Origin: CAYJPV01 sp964547975
Lineage (GTDB): Bacteria > Acidobacteriota > Vicinamibacteria > Vicinamibacterales > JAKQTR01
Length of the DNA: 64,000 nucleotides
Direction: 5' to 3'
NCBI GenBank assembly: GCA_964547975.1
Contig: CAZJRM010000001.1
Coordinates: 1 to 64,000 of the forward strand
Positions 17,629 to 25,818 of the stretch are shown piece after piece. The notes beneath the pieces were generated by a model. The model saw only the letters and a list, made by a program, of their open reading frames with translations, had not been told where the DNA came from and searched no databases. Position 1 is the first letter of the stretch; each line of letters begins with the position of its first letter. The position numbers and the translations under genes are program-made.

Positions 17629-18075
17629 ATGTCTCTGCCGGAGCGCCGCCGCGCGAACTACTGGTTCGTCACCGCTTGTGTGCTGCTGTTGTTGACCGGG
17701 TTGGCGCATTCGCTCGGCCATTTCGCTGAGCCGCCGGCGGATCCTGAGACCGTGGGGCTGATCTCGGCCCTGCGCGGGTACCGGGTCCAGATGCCAGACG
17801 CGGGGCTCGGCCTGGCGCCCACCCAATGGGACGTCCACCAATCGCTGTCGCTGACGATGAGCGTCAGCCTGTTCTGGCTGGCGGTCGTGGGACTGGTGGT
17901 CGCGTTTTCCGACATGGGGCGGCGCACGGTCCAGCGTGTCACGGCGGTCTACATCCTGGCGAACGGCGTTCTTGCGGGCCTGTTTCTCTACTACAACCTG
18001 GCGCTGCCGTTTCTCTCGCTTGGACTCGTGGAACTGGTCCTGGTGACCGCCTACGCGCGCGCCCCGAGGGGCTGA
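17629..18075 (+). CDS. four-helix integral membrane protein of unknown function
   Basis: 148 residues from ATG 17629 (AGGAG upstream). Four hydrophobic segments: YWFVTACVLLLLTGLAHSLG, LTMSVSLFWLAVVGLVVAF, VTAVYILANGVLAGLFLYYN and LPFLSLGLVELVLVTAYA. A GLAHSLGHF motif sits at the end of helix 1, and a short soluble loop carries MPDAGLGLAPTQWDVHQS. Inner-membrane location is likely; no family name is claimed. Confidence 0.65.
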   Translation: MSLPERRRANYWFVTACVLLLLTGLAHSLGHFAEPPADPETVGLISALRGYRVQMPDAGLGLAPTQWDVHQSLSLTMSVSLFWLAVVGLVVAFSDMGRRTVQRVTAVYILANGVLAGLFLYYNLALPFLSLGLVELVLVTAYARAPRG

Positions 18076-18096
18076 CGCGGGCCCGGGCCATCCAAG

Positions 18097-18126
18097 TTGT
18101 TGTCCCTAAAGCCGATATGGTAGGAT
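18097..18126 (+). promoter_or_regulatory. candidate promoter of the yebC-ruv-queA operon
   Basis: TTGTTG at 18097-18102, 18-bp spacer, TAGGAT at 18121-18126, about 50 nt before the yebC ATG. The -35 match is weak. Confidence 0.3.
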
Positions 18127-18177
18127 TTTCAGGCACTTTTTCGCCCGAATTCCCTCTGAACAGCCTGGAGTTTCACC

Positions 18178-18924
18178 ATGTCTGGCCATTCAAAGTGGCA
18201 CACCATCAAGCACAAGAAAGGCGCTGCCGACGCCAAGCGCGGCCGTGTCTTCACCCGGATCATCAAGGAACTGACCGTGGCCGCCCGCGCCGGCGGCGGT
18301 GACCCGGAAACCAACCCGCGCCTGCGCACGATCGTGGCGGAGGCGAAGCAGGTCAACATGCCCGCCGACAACATCAAGCGGGCCATTCGTCGGGGCACCG
18401 GTGAAGAGCCTGGCGTCCAGTACGAAGAAGTGACCTACGAAGGGTACGGTCCGGGCGGCGTGGCCTTGATGATCGAGGCGATGACGGACAACAAGAACCG
18501 CACGGTGGGTGAGATCCGGCATCTGCTCGGCAAGTACGGCGGGAACCTGGGCGAAACCAACAGCGTGCGCCGCATGTTCGACAAGAAGGGCTACATCGTC
18601 ATCGAGAAGGCGAAGGCCTCCGAAGACACCCTGATGAACGCGGTGCTCGATGCCGGTGCGGACGACCTCGTGGACGACGGCGACAGCTGGGAAGTGCTGA
18701 GCGCGCCGGACGCGTACCCGGCCGTCAAGGAAGCCATCGACAAGCTCGGCATCGAGACGCTCGAGGCACGCGTGTCCATGCTGCCGAACCTCACGGTGCC
18801 GCTGGAAGGCAAACCCGCGCAGAGCTGCCTCAAGCTGCTCGACATGCTCGAGGACCACGACGACGTCCAGCACGTGTGGTCGAACGCCGACATCCCCGAG
18901 AAGGAGATCGAGGCGTTCGAGTGA
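18178..18924 (+). CDS. yebC: YebC/PmpR/TACO1 family protein
   Basis: 248 residues, normal length. N-terminal signature SGHSKWHTIKHKKGAADAKR, middle RGTGEEPGVQYEEVTYEGYG and GGNLGETNSVRRMFDKKGYI, late MLPNLTVPLEGKPAQS. Family members act as transcription regulators or in translation (relief of ribosome stalling at proline stretches); which applies here is unknown. First gene of yebC-ruvC-ruvA-ruvB-fabH-queA; its TGA overlaps the ruvC GTG. Confidence 0.95.
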   Translation: MSGHSKWHTIKHKKGAADAKRGRVFTRIIKELTVAARAGGGDPETNPRLRTIVAEAKQVNMPADNIKRAIRRGTGEEPGVQYEEVTYEGYGPGGVALMIEAMTDNKNRTVGEIRHLLGKYGGNLGETNSVRRMFDKKGYIVIEKAKASEDTLMNAVLDAGADDLVDDGDSWEVLSAPDAYPAVKEAIDKLGIETLEARVSMLPNLTVPLEGKPAQSCLKLLDMLEDHDDVQHVWSNADIPEKEIEAFE

Positions 18925-19469
18925 AGGTGTTCGGGATAGATCCGGGTTCCGAGCGCACGGGATACGGCTGCATCGAGACCGACGGCAGCCGTCACCGGCT
19001 GGTCGTCTGCGGGGCGGTGACGACATCGCCCCGCTCGTCGTTTCCGGACAAACTTCTCGTCATCCACCAGGCCCTGCGCCGGTTGCTCGCTGAGCATCGG
19101 CCCGACTGCGTGGCGGTGGAGAACGTGTTCTACGCGAAGAACGTGCGTAGCGCGCTGAAACTGGGGCACGCCCGCGGGATCGCGCTGCTGGCGGCGGTCG
19201 AGGGCGGCTATCCGCTGTTCGAATACACGCCGGCGGAGATCAAGCGAACGGTCGTCGGCTACGGCCGCGCAGAGAAACCGCAGGTGGGGGAGATGGTGCG
19301 GCTGATGCTGGGCCTCGACGCGGCGCCAACGCCGCACGACGCGTCGGACGCGCTCGCGGCGGCCATCTGCCACGTGCACAGCACCCACGGCCTGGCGCAG
19401 GCGGCCCTGGCCGAGGCCGCGCGGGGCGCACGCAAGGCGCCGAAGAGCTGGCGCGAGTACCGGCCATGA
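18921..19469 (+). CDS. ruvC: Holliday junction resolvase RuvC
   Basis: 182 residues. Nuclease of the RuvABC complex that cuts Holliday junctions in recombinational repair. Catalytic acids: Asp7 in VFGIDPGSERTGYG, Glu in VAVENVFYAKN, and the Asp pair in PHDASDALAAAICH. GTG 18921 overlaps the yebC TGA (GTGA), and its own TGA overlaps the ruvA ATG (ATGA), so all three are translationally coupled. Confidence 0.96.
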   Translation: MKVFGIDPGSERTGYGCIETDGSRHRLVVCGAVTTSPRSSFPDKLLVIHQALRRLLAEHRPDCVAVENVFYAKNVRSALKLGHARGIALLAAVEGGYPLFEYTPAEIKRTVVGYGRAEKPQVGEMVRLMLGLDAAPTPHDASDALAAAICHVHSTHGLAQAALAEAARGARKAPKSWREYRP

Positions 19470-20071
19470 TTGCCTCCCTGCGCGGGCGCCTCGCCGACAA
19501 GCAGCCGAACCGCCTGGTGGTGGACGTGAACGGCGTGGGCTACGAGGTGTTCGTCCCGCTGTCGACGTTCTACCGCGTGGCGGACGTCGGCCAGGACGTG
19601 TCGCTGCTCGTGCACACGCACGTGCGCGAAGACACGTTGGCGCTGTATGGGTTCGGGACGTCGTTCGAGCAGCAGGTGTTCGAGCGGCTGATTGGCGTCA
19701 GCGGCATCGGTCCGCGCCTGGCGCTTGCGGTCCTGTCCGGCATCGAAGCCGGCGACTTCGTCCGGTCGGTGCAGACGGGCGATCTGGCGCGGCTTACGGC
19801 GATTCCGGGCGTCGGCAAGAAGACGGCCGAGCGCATGGTGCTCGAACTCAAGGACCGCCTGCCGCTCGGCGGCGCGCCCGGGCCGACGGCGGGGCCGGAA
19901 GACGGCGCACCCGCGGACGCCCTGCGGCGCGACCTGCTCTCGGCGCTGTTGAACCTGGGGTATCATCGCCCCCTCGCCGAGAAGGCCGTGGATGGGGCGC
20001 TCAAGCGCGCGGAGTCGCCGAGCTTCGAGACGGTGCTCAAGCAGGCGCTGCGCGACCTGGCGCGCGGATAA
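19466..20071 (+). CDS. ruvA: Holliday junction branch migration protein RuvA
   Basis: 201 residues. Binds four-way junctions and loads RuvB. N-terminal OB fold (MIASLRGRLADKQPNRLVVDVNGVGYEV), helix-hairpin-helix motifs (LIGVSGIGPRLALAVLSG and LTAIPGVGKKTAERMVLEL), and a short acidic linker before the C-terminal RuvB-contact domain (LLSALLNLGYHRPLAEKAV). The linker is Gly/Pro-rich. Confidence 0.96.
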   Translation: MIASLRGRLADKQPNRLVVDVNGVGYEVFVPLSTFYRVADVGQDVSLLVHTHVREDTLALYGFGTSFEQQVFERLIGVSGIGPRLALAVLSGIEAGDFVRSVQTGDLARLTAIPGVGKKTAERMVLELKDRLPLGGAPGPTAGPEDGAPADALRRDLLSALLNLGYHRPLAEKAVDGALKRAESPSFETVLKQALRDLARG

Positions 20072-20083
20072 CGGACAGGGAAC

Positions 20084-21106
20084 GTGGACGACGACGACCG
20101 ACTGGTGACGCCGACGCGCGCGGACGACGACGCGCAGTACGAGGCGGGGCTGCGGCCCCGGACGCTCGACGAGTACATCGGGCAGGACCGCGTCCGCGAG
20201 AACCTCCACGTGTCGATTACCGCCGCCGTGCAGCGCCGCGAAGCGCTCGACCACGTGCTGCTCTACGGGCCGCCCGGCCTCGGCAAGACGACGCTGGCCT
20301 ACGTCATCGGCAACGAACTGGGCGTGTCGGTGCGGTCCACGTCGGGCCCGGTGCTGGAGAAACCCGGCGATCTCGCGGCCATCCTGACGAACCTCAAGGA
20401 GCGCGAGGTCCTCTTCATCGACGAAATCCACCGGATGGCGCCGACGATCGAAGAGATCCTCTACCCGGCGCTCGAGGACTACGAACTCGACATCGTCATC
20501 GGCCAGGGGCCGGCGGCGCGTTCGGTGAAGGTGCCGCTGCAGAAGTTCACGCTCATCGGTGCGACGACGCGCGCGGGGCTGCTGACCTCGCCGCTGCGCA
20601 GCCGCTTCGGAATCGTGCACCGGCTGGATTTCTACACGAACCAGGACCTCGAGGAAATCGTGCGACGCTCGGCGCGGATCCTCGGTGTGCCCATCAGCGA
20701 CGAGGCCGCGGGCGAGATCGCGCGCCGTTCGCGCGGGACCCCGCGTATCACGAACCGCCTGCTGCGCCGCGTGCGCGACTACGCGCAGGTGCGCGCGTCC
20801 GGGGACATCACCACCGAGGCGACGCGCGCGGCGCTCACGATGCTCGAGGTCGACGAGCACGGGTTCGACGAAATCGACCGGCGGCTGCTGAGGACCATCA
20901 TCGACAAGTTCGGCGGCGGGCCCGTCGGCGTCAATACGATCGCGGCGGCGATCAGCGAAGAGAAAGACGCCATCGAGGACATCTACGAGCCGTTCCTCAT
21001 TCAAATCGGGTTTCTCGATCGGACGCCACGGGGCCGGGTGGCCACGGCGCGTGCGTATCAGTTCTTCGGGTTGAAAGCCCCAGGGAAGGATTCGAGACTG
21101 TGGTAA
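20084..21106 (+). CDS. ruvB: Holliday junction branch migration helicase RuvB
   Basis: 340 residues, hexameric AAA+ motor of RuvAB. Walker A GPPGLGKTTLAYVIG, Walker B FIDEIHRM, sensor 1 LIGATTRAG, arginine-finger region LLTSPLRSRFGI, and the C-terminal winged helix (PFLIQIGFLDRTPRGRVAT). GTG start 20084, 12 nt after ruvA. Its 3' end overlaps the fabH start by 7 nt. Confidence 0.97.
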   Translation: MDDDDRLVTPTRADDDAQYEAGLRPRTLDEYIGQDRVRENLHVSITAAVQRREALDHVLLYGPPGLGKTTLAYVIGNELGVSVRSTSGPVLEKPGDLAAILTNLKEREVLFIDEIHRMAPTIEEILYPALEDYELDIVIGQGPAARSVKVPLQKFTLIGATTRAGLLTSPLRSRFGIVHRLDFYTNQDLEEIVRRSARILGVPISDEAAGEIARRSRGTPRITNRLLRRVRDYAQVRASGDITTEATRAALTMLEVDEHGFDEIDRRLLRTIIDKFGGGPVGVNTIAAAISEEKDAIEDIYEPFLIQIGFLDRTPRGRVATARAYQFFGLKAPGKDSRLW

Positions 21107-22107
21107 ACGCAAGACAGGTTCGACCGACACGGATCAGCGCGCTCGCGACCTACGTGCCGCCGGGCATCCTCGACAATCACATGCTCAGCCAGATGGTCGA
21201 GACCACCGACGAGTGGATTCTGCAGCGGACCGGCATCAAGACGCGGCACATCGCCGAGAAGGGCGTGGGCACGTCCGAGCTGGCCGCCGAGGCGGCGAAG
21301 CGGGCCATCGCGCAGCGCGGCATCTCGCCGACCGCCATCGACCTGGTCATCGTCGGCACGACGACGCCGGACATGATGTTTCCGAGCACGGCCGCGCTCG
21401 TGCAGGACAAGATCGGAGCGAAGACGTGCTGGGGGTTCGACCTCGCCGCCGCGTGCTCCGGGTTCACGTTCTCGCTGGCGGCAGCCAGCCAGATGGTGGC
21501 GACGGGCACCCACAACTGCGCGCTCGTCATCGGCGCGGACGTCATGTCGAGCATCATCGACTACACGGACCGCACCACGTGCGTCCTGTTCGGTGACGGC
21601 GCCGGCGCCGTGCTCGTGGAACCCGCGGTCGAGGACGGCCTCGAGATCATCGACTTCGCCAACACGATCGACGGCAGCGGGCGCGATGCGCTCCAGATGC
21701 CGGGCGGCGGCAGCCTCCACCCCGCGTCTCACGAGACCGTCGACAAGAAGCTGCACTACATCCGGCAAGACGGCCAGGCTGTCTTCAAGTTCGCCGTCCG
21801 CAACACCGAGGAGATCAGCCGCACCATCATGGAGCGGAATCACGTCACGGCCGAGGACATCGCGATGTTCGTGTCGCATCAGGCCAACCGGCGCATCATC
21901 ATGTCGGCGGCCGACCGTCTCGGGTTCCCCGAGTCGAAGGTGATGCTGAACATCGCCGACTACGGCAACACGACGGCGGCGACGATTCCGCTGGCGCTCA
22001 ACGACGCGCTGGCGCAGGGCCGGATCAAGAAGGGCGACCTCGTGCTGTTGACATCGGTGGGAGCCGGCTTCACGGTCGGGTCCGTGTTGCTGCGCTGGGC
22101 GTTCTAG
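21100..22107 (+). CDS. fabH: 3-oxoacyl-ACP synthase III (KAS III)
   Basis: 335 residues. Starts fatty-acid elongation by condensing an acyl-CoA with malonyl-ACP. Catalytic triad: Cys in FDLAAACSGFTFSLA, His in FVSHQANRRII, Asn in NIADYGNTTAATIPLA. TTDEWILQRTGIKTRHIA is the usual N-terminal segment. GTG 21100 lies inside the last codons of ruvB (7-nt overlap), an unusual link between a lipid gene and a recombination operon. Confidence 0.95.
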   Translation: MVNARQVRPTRISALATYVPPGILDNHMLSQMVETTDEWILQRTGIKTRHIAEKGVGTSELAAEAAKRAIAQRGISPTAIDLVIVGTTTPDMMFPSTAALVQDKIGAKTCWGFDLAAACSGFTFSLAAASQMVATGTHNCALVIGADVMSSIIDYTDRTTCVLFGDGAGAVLVEPAVEDGLEIIDFANTIDGSGRDALQMPGGGSLHPASHETVDKKLHYIRQDGQAVFKFAVRNTEEISRTIMERNHVTAEDIAMFVSHQANRRIIMSAADRLGFPESKVMLNIADYGNTTAATIPLALNDALAQGRIKKGDLVLLTSVGAGFTVGSVLLRWAF

Positions 22108-22125
22108 GCGGCGGACAGGGCGTGG

Positions 22126-22146
22126 GGCAGGCCTTTCAGGCCTGCC
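22126..22146. repeat. REP-like palindrome, copy 2
   Basis: Arms GGCAGGCCT / AGGCCTGCC around TTC, preceded by CGTGG, between fabH and queA. It would be translated if queA began upstream, so the GTG at 22158 is preferred. Confidence 0.7.
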
Positions 22147-22157
22147 AGACTCGATAC

Positions 22158-23204
22158 GTGAAGGTCTCCGACTTCGTTTTCGACCTCCCCGAGCGCCTGA
22201 TCGCGCAGTTCCCGCCCGAGGTCCGCGGCGCATCGCGGTTGCTCGTCCTCGAGCGGGCGCCCGGCGCCGTCACGCACGCGTCGATGGCCGACCTGCCGCG
22301 CTGGCTGCGTCCCGGCGACGTGCTCGTGGCCAACGACACGCGCGTGTTCCCGGCGCGCCTGCTCGGGACGCGCGAGCCCGGCGGCGGCGAAGTCGAGTGC
22401 CTGCTGGTCTCTCGGGTAGACGAGGCGCACTGGGAGGCGCTCGTGCATCCCGGGCAGCGGATGAAGCCCGGGCGCCGCCTGCGATTCGAGCGGGCCGGGT
22501 TCGTCCTTCACGGCGAGGTGCTCGAGCAGCGATTCTTCGGCCGGCGCCTCGTGCGACTGTGGACCGACGGGGCGGGGCCGGTGATGCCGGTCGTCGAGGC
22601 CATCGGACACATCCCGCTGCCACCCTATATCCACCGACCGGACCTCGACCTCGATCGCGACCGGTATCAGACGGTATTCGCGCGCGAGACCGGTTCGATC
22701 GCGGCGCCGACGGCAGGTCTGCATTTCACGCCGGAGTTGCTGGCTTCGCTTGAGGCGATGGGCGTCGAGCGCGTGCATGTCACGCTGCACGTGGGTTACG
22801 GCACGTTCAAGCCCGTCCGCGTGGAGGACGTCGAGACGCACACCGTGGACCCGGAGCGGTATTCGATTTCGCCAGACGCGGCGGCGTCCATCAACCGCGC
22901 GCTCGACCAGGGGCGGCGCGTGGTGGCGGTGGGGACGACGACGACCCGGGCGCTGGAGTCGTCAGCGCTGGCGGGGGGCGGAAGAGTCGTGGCGGGCGAG
23001 GCCGAGGCGTCGCTGTTCATCTACCCCGGGCATGGGTTTCAGGTGGTCGGCGCCCTGGTCACGAACTTCCACCTGCCCGGGTCGTCGCTGCTGATGCTGG
23101 TGGGGGCGTTCGGGGGCGTGGACCCCGTCATGCGCGCCTACGCTGAAGCTGTGAGGCAGGAATACCGATTCTACAGCTACGGGGATGCCACGCTCGTGGT
23201 GTGA
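22158..23204 (+). CDS. queA: S-adenosylmethionine:tRNA ribosyltransferase-isomerase
   Basis: 348 residues. Transfers and isomerises ribose from AdoMet onto 7-aminomethyl-7-deazaguanine at tRNA position 34, forming epoxyqueuosine. Signatures: VSDFVFDLPERLIAQFP at the N-terminus, VANDTRVFPARLLG, HIPLPPYIHR, YQTVFARETGSIAAPTAGLH, HVTLHVGYGTFKPV and TNFHLPGSSLLMLVGAF. GTG 22158 removes a repeat-encoded N-terminus. Partners queE and queC lie at 44 kb. Two terminator-like repeats follow the stop. Confidence 0.95.
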   Translation: MKVSDFVFDLPERLIAQFPPEVRGASRLLVLERAPGAVTHASMADLPRWLRPGDVLVANDTRVFPARLLGTREPGGGEVECLLVSRVDEAHWEALVHPGQRMKPGRRLRFERAGFVLHGEVLEQRFFGRRLVRLWTDGAGPVMPVVEAIGHIPLPPYIHRPDLDLDRDRYQTVFARETGSIAAPTAGLHFTPELLASLEAMGVERVHVTLHVGYGTFKPVRVEDVETHTVDPERYSISPDAAASINRALDQGRRVVAVGTTTTRALESSALAGGGRVVAGEAEASLFIYPGHGFQVVGALVTNFHLPGSSLLMLVGAFGGVDPVMRAYAEAVRQEYRFYSYGDATLVV

Positions 23205-23275
23205 CCTAAAAGGGGGCCTGTCCCCCTTTCTGTTGGCGGGCGGTCAGACCTAAAAGGGGGCCTGTCCCCCTTTCT
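23203..23275. repeat. two 29-bp direct copies of a GGGGG/CCCCC hairpin
   Basis: Identical units at 23203-23231 and 23247-23275 (period 44). Each has AAAGGGGG, a CCTGT loop, CCCCCTTT and then CT. The first starts in the queA stop codon. They could act as tandem terminators for the yebC-queA operon. Related to the elements at 16308 and 16655. Confidence 0.8.
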
Positions 23276-23342
23276 CCGCGGTCGGGCTTTGCGGATCGTG
23301 CGGCCGCGGCGTAACATTCGTCGAACGAGGGCCATACCTGTC

Positions 23343-24212
23343 GTGACTTCGACTCTTCCTCCGACTCCATCCGGCGAATGGCAGTCTCCTGACGACCCGT
23401 TCGCCTGGCTGTCGGGCTCACAGAGCCTGGCGGTTCCCGCGCTGCCCGACGTGGCGCAACGGGTCGTGTCGCTGACGTCCGACCCGGAGATCCCCGTCTT
23501 CCGGCTGTCGGACCTCGTCGCCAAGGACCAGGTGCTGGCGTCGCGCGTGCTGGCCATGGCCAACTCCGCGTTCAGTTCGCCGGCGATGTTCATCTCCACG
23601 ATCCAGGACGCGGTCGTCCGCCTCGGCACCGGCGCGGTGCGCAACGTCGTGCTCGCCGTCAGCCTGACGTCGCGGATGCAGGACAAGAACGTCTACGGCT
23701 CGCGCGGGCGCGACCTGTTCGATCACGCGCTCGGAGCCGCCTACATGGCGCGCCTGATTGCCTCGGATGTCGACGTCGACGCCGACGAGGCCTTCCTCTG
23801 CGGGTTGATGCACGACATCGGCAAGCTGGTCATCCTGAAACTCGCCTACGATCACAACCGCGCGCACGACGACAAGGTGACCGACGCCGTCCTCGACCAG
23901 GCGCTGAAGGAACGGCACGCGATGATGGGCGGCCTGGCCCTACGCCGATGGCACATGCCCGAGTCGGTCGACGACCCGGTGATGTTCCATCACGACTTCC
24001 TGTCGGCGCCGCGCCGTCAGCGGGAAGCCGCGGTCTGCTACCTCGGCAACCGGCTGTGCCACCGCTACGGGTTCGGTTGCCCTAAAGACGAGGAGAGCGA
24101 CCTCGAATCGGACCCGGTGCTCGCGTATCTCGGCCTGACCGCCGAGTGGCTGGCCGCCGCTGACGCGAAGGCGCCCGGCCTCTTCAGTGTCGCTCGCTCC
24201 ACGATGGGGTAA
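23343..24212 (+). CDS. HDOD domain protein (degenerate HD signalling domain)
   Basis: 289 residues from GTG 23343; TTG 23289 or GTG 23298 are alternatives since no start has an ideal ribosome-binding site. The HDOD domain is visible: LPDVAQRVVSLTSDPEI, LVAKDQVLASRVLAMANSA, IQDAVVRLGTGAVRNVVLA and CGLMHDIGKLVILKLAY, keeping an HD pair. HDOD proteins take part in signalling, often with c-di-GMP or two-component partners, but none is adjacent. Cytoplasmic. Confidence 0.85.
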   Translation: MTSTLPPTPSGEWQSPDDPFAWLSGSQSLAVPALPDVAQRVVSLTSDPEIPVFRLSDLVAKDQVLASRVLAMANSAFSSPAMFISTIQDAVVRLGTGAVRNVVLAVSLTSRMQDKNVYGSRGRDLFDHALGAAYMARLIASDVDVDADEAFLCGLMHDIGKLVILKLAYDHNRAHDDKVTDAVLDQALKERHAMMGGLALRRWHMPESVDDPVMFHHDFLSAPRRQREAAVCYLGNRLCHRYGFGCPKDEESDLESDPVLAYLGLTAEWLAAADAKAPGLFSVARSTMG

Positions 24213-24247
24213 CCCCCAGAGGGCCCCGCCACCACCCGGGAGACCGC

Positions 24248-25204
24248 GTGAGCCAGTTTCCGTACGAAGAGTTCGACCTCTCGGGCGTCCGCACGTATCC
24301 GCTCGCCTCGCGCAAGAGCAAGGCGAACGCCGCCGATTTCGGCCGCCCGTACGCGCGCGGCTCCGGCGTCGCCGCGTGGCTCGACAGCCTGCCCAACATG
24401 CTCGGCGCCGCGGACTTGCGGGCCGTCGTCACGGCGATCCTCCAGACGCGCGCACGCGGCGGAGGCATCATCTGGGGATTCGGTGGCCACGTCATCAAGA
24501 CCGGCCTCGCGCCGGTCCTCATCGACCTCGCGGAACACGGGTTCGTGTCGGCGTTCGCCACCAACGGCGCGGGCATCATCCACGACTTCGAGATCGCCCT
24601 CGGCGGCGCGACCTCCGAAGACGTCGATGACGCACTGGGGCCGGGGCAGTTCGGCATGGCCGACGAAACCGGGCGGCTGCTCAACCGCGCGATCAACGAC
24701 GGCGCGAGGGCCGGTCTCGGTCTCGGCCAGGCGGTCGGCGCGTTTCTGAAGGCCAGCGACGCACCGTACGCGCATCTCAGTCTCGCGGCGTCCGCGGCGC
24801 GCCTCGGTCTTCCGCTGACGGCGCACGTCGCCCTGGGCACCGACATCATTCACATGCACCCGGACGCGTCCGGCTCCGCCATCGGAGAGACGAGCCTGCG
24901 GGACTTCCGCTACTTCGTGTCGAACGTCGCCCGGCTCGACGGCGGTGTCTACCTGAACTGCGGCTCGGCCGTCGTACTGCCCGAAGTCTTCCTGAAGGCC
25001 GTCGCGCTGGCGCGCAATCAGGGCCGTCCCCTGACCGGATTGACGACGGTCAACCTGGACTTCATGCGGCTCTACCGTCCGATGACGAACGTGGTGGTGC
25101 GTCCGCCGAAGGGGACCGGCGGCAAGGGCTACAGCCTGGTCGGTCACCACGAGATCCTGATCCCGCTCCTCGCGGCGGCGCTGATCGAGGGACTCGAGCG
25201 CTAG
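24248..25204 (+). CDS. conserved protein, possibly deoxyhypusine synthase-like
   Basis: 318 residues from GTG 24248. The centre (IIWGFGGHVIKTGLAPVLI, FATNGAGIIHDFEIALGG) looks like a Rossmann-type NAD-binding protein and has weak resemblance to deoxyhypusine synthases. I cannot find their catalytic-lysine segment with certainty, so the function is open. Other features are ALGTDIIHMHPDASG, VYLNCGSAVVLPEVF and VVVRPPKGTGGKGYSLVGHHE, which suggest an enzyme with bound metal or phosphate. It converges with the class II aldolase; their stop codons share CTAG at 25201-25204. Confidence 0.55.
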   Translation: MSQFPYEEFDLSGVRTYPLASRKSKANAADFGRPYARGSGVAAWLDSLPNMLGAADLRAVVTAILQTRARGGGIIWGFGGHVIKTGLAPVLIDLAEHGFVSAFATNGAGIIHDFEIALGGATSEDVDDALGPGQFGMADETGRLLNRAINDGARAGLGLGQAVGAFLKASDAPYAHLSLAASAARLGLPLTAHVALGTDIIHMHPDASGSAIGETSLRDFRYFVSNVARLDGGVYLNCGSAVVLPEVFLKAVALARNQGRPLTGLTTVNLDFMRLYRPMTNVVVRPPKGTGGKGYSLVGHHEILIPLLAAALIEGLER

Positions 25205-25818
25205 ATCGCTTTCGGCAGCAGCGCGAGAATCTCGCCGGCGGCCTCCCCGAGCGACGCCCCGAACGCGATGACGCCGTCCCTGTGCCCGGCCATCACGATG
25301 CAGCCCTTCTTCCCGATCGCCAGGCGTTTGTGCAGGCGGATCATCTCGTACGCCATTTCCGGCGTCCCGTACGCGACGTCGGGCTTCGTCGTCGGCAGCC
25401 GGTTCAGGTGGGTCTCCCACAACACGGCCGAATGAACGTGGACGACCGCTCGAACTGCCGCGTCCACCTGGTAGAGTGCCGCGTGCGTCAGTGCCTCCGA
25501 CGACGGGGGCGTTTCCCCTGTCGACCTGAGGACGTTGCGGTCGAGATCGACGACGGTCACGGCGGCGAAGTGCCGGCGATCGACCTCGAGCAGGCCGCTC
25601 GACTGGCTGCCCGTGATGAAGAAGCGCGGTGACGAGTGCAGCCGCACGCTGAGGTTCCCGTACCCGACGCCCTGGGCGTCTGCGCCAATGAGATTCAGGG
25701 CACGCAGCTGCCCCCGCCAGTGGAGCAGGTCGTCGAACTGGGGCGGAACCGCCACCGGTCCGGCGACGTGCCTGAGCGTGTACTTGATGACACCTTCCTG
25801 TTCGCGAGGTCGCGTCAT
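25201..25818 (-). CDS. class II aldolase/adducin family protein
   Basis: 205 residues from ATG 25818. The zinc site of fuculose/ribulose-phosphate aldolases is recognisable: VVHVHSAVLWETHL gives two His, with a further His in CIVMAGHRDGVIAFG. NLSVRL, FFITGSQSSGLLEV and SSEALTHAALYQ are other fold markers. Substrate is probably a phosphorylated sugar or related alcohol, unassigned. It is translationally coupled to the upstream DNA methylase by ATGA at 25815-25818. Confidence 0.82.
   Translation of the reverse strand: MTRPREQEGVIKYTLRHVAGPVAVPPQFDDLLHWRGQLRALNLIGADAQGVGYGNLSVRLHSSPRFFITGSQSSGLLEVDRRHFAAVTVVDLDRNVLRSTGETPPSSEALTHAALYQVDAAVRAVVHVHSAVLWETHLNRLPTTKPDVAYGTPEMAYEMIRLHKRLAIGKKGCIVMAGHRDGVIAFGASLGEAAGEILALLPKAI

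Noticed and set aside
22122..22157. upstream start for queA
   Set aside because: It would translate a palindromic repeat, and the family begins at VSDFVFDLP.
23203..23275. possible small regulatory RNA
   Set aside because: The two copies are more simply explained as tandem terminator-like hairpins; no promoter is visible.
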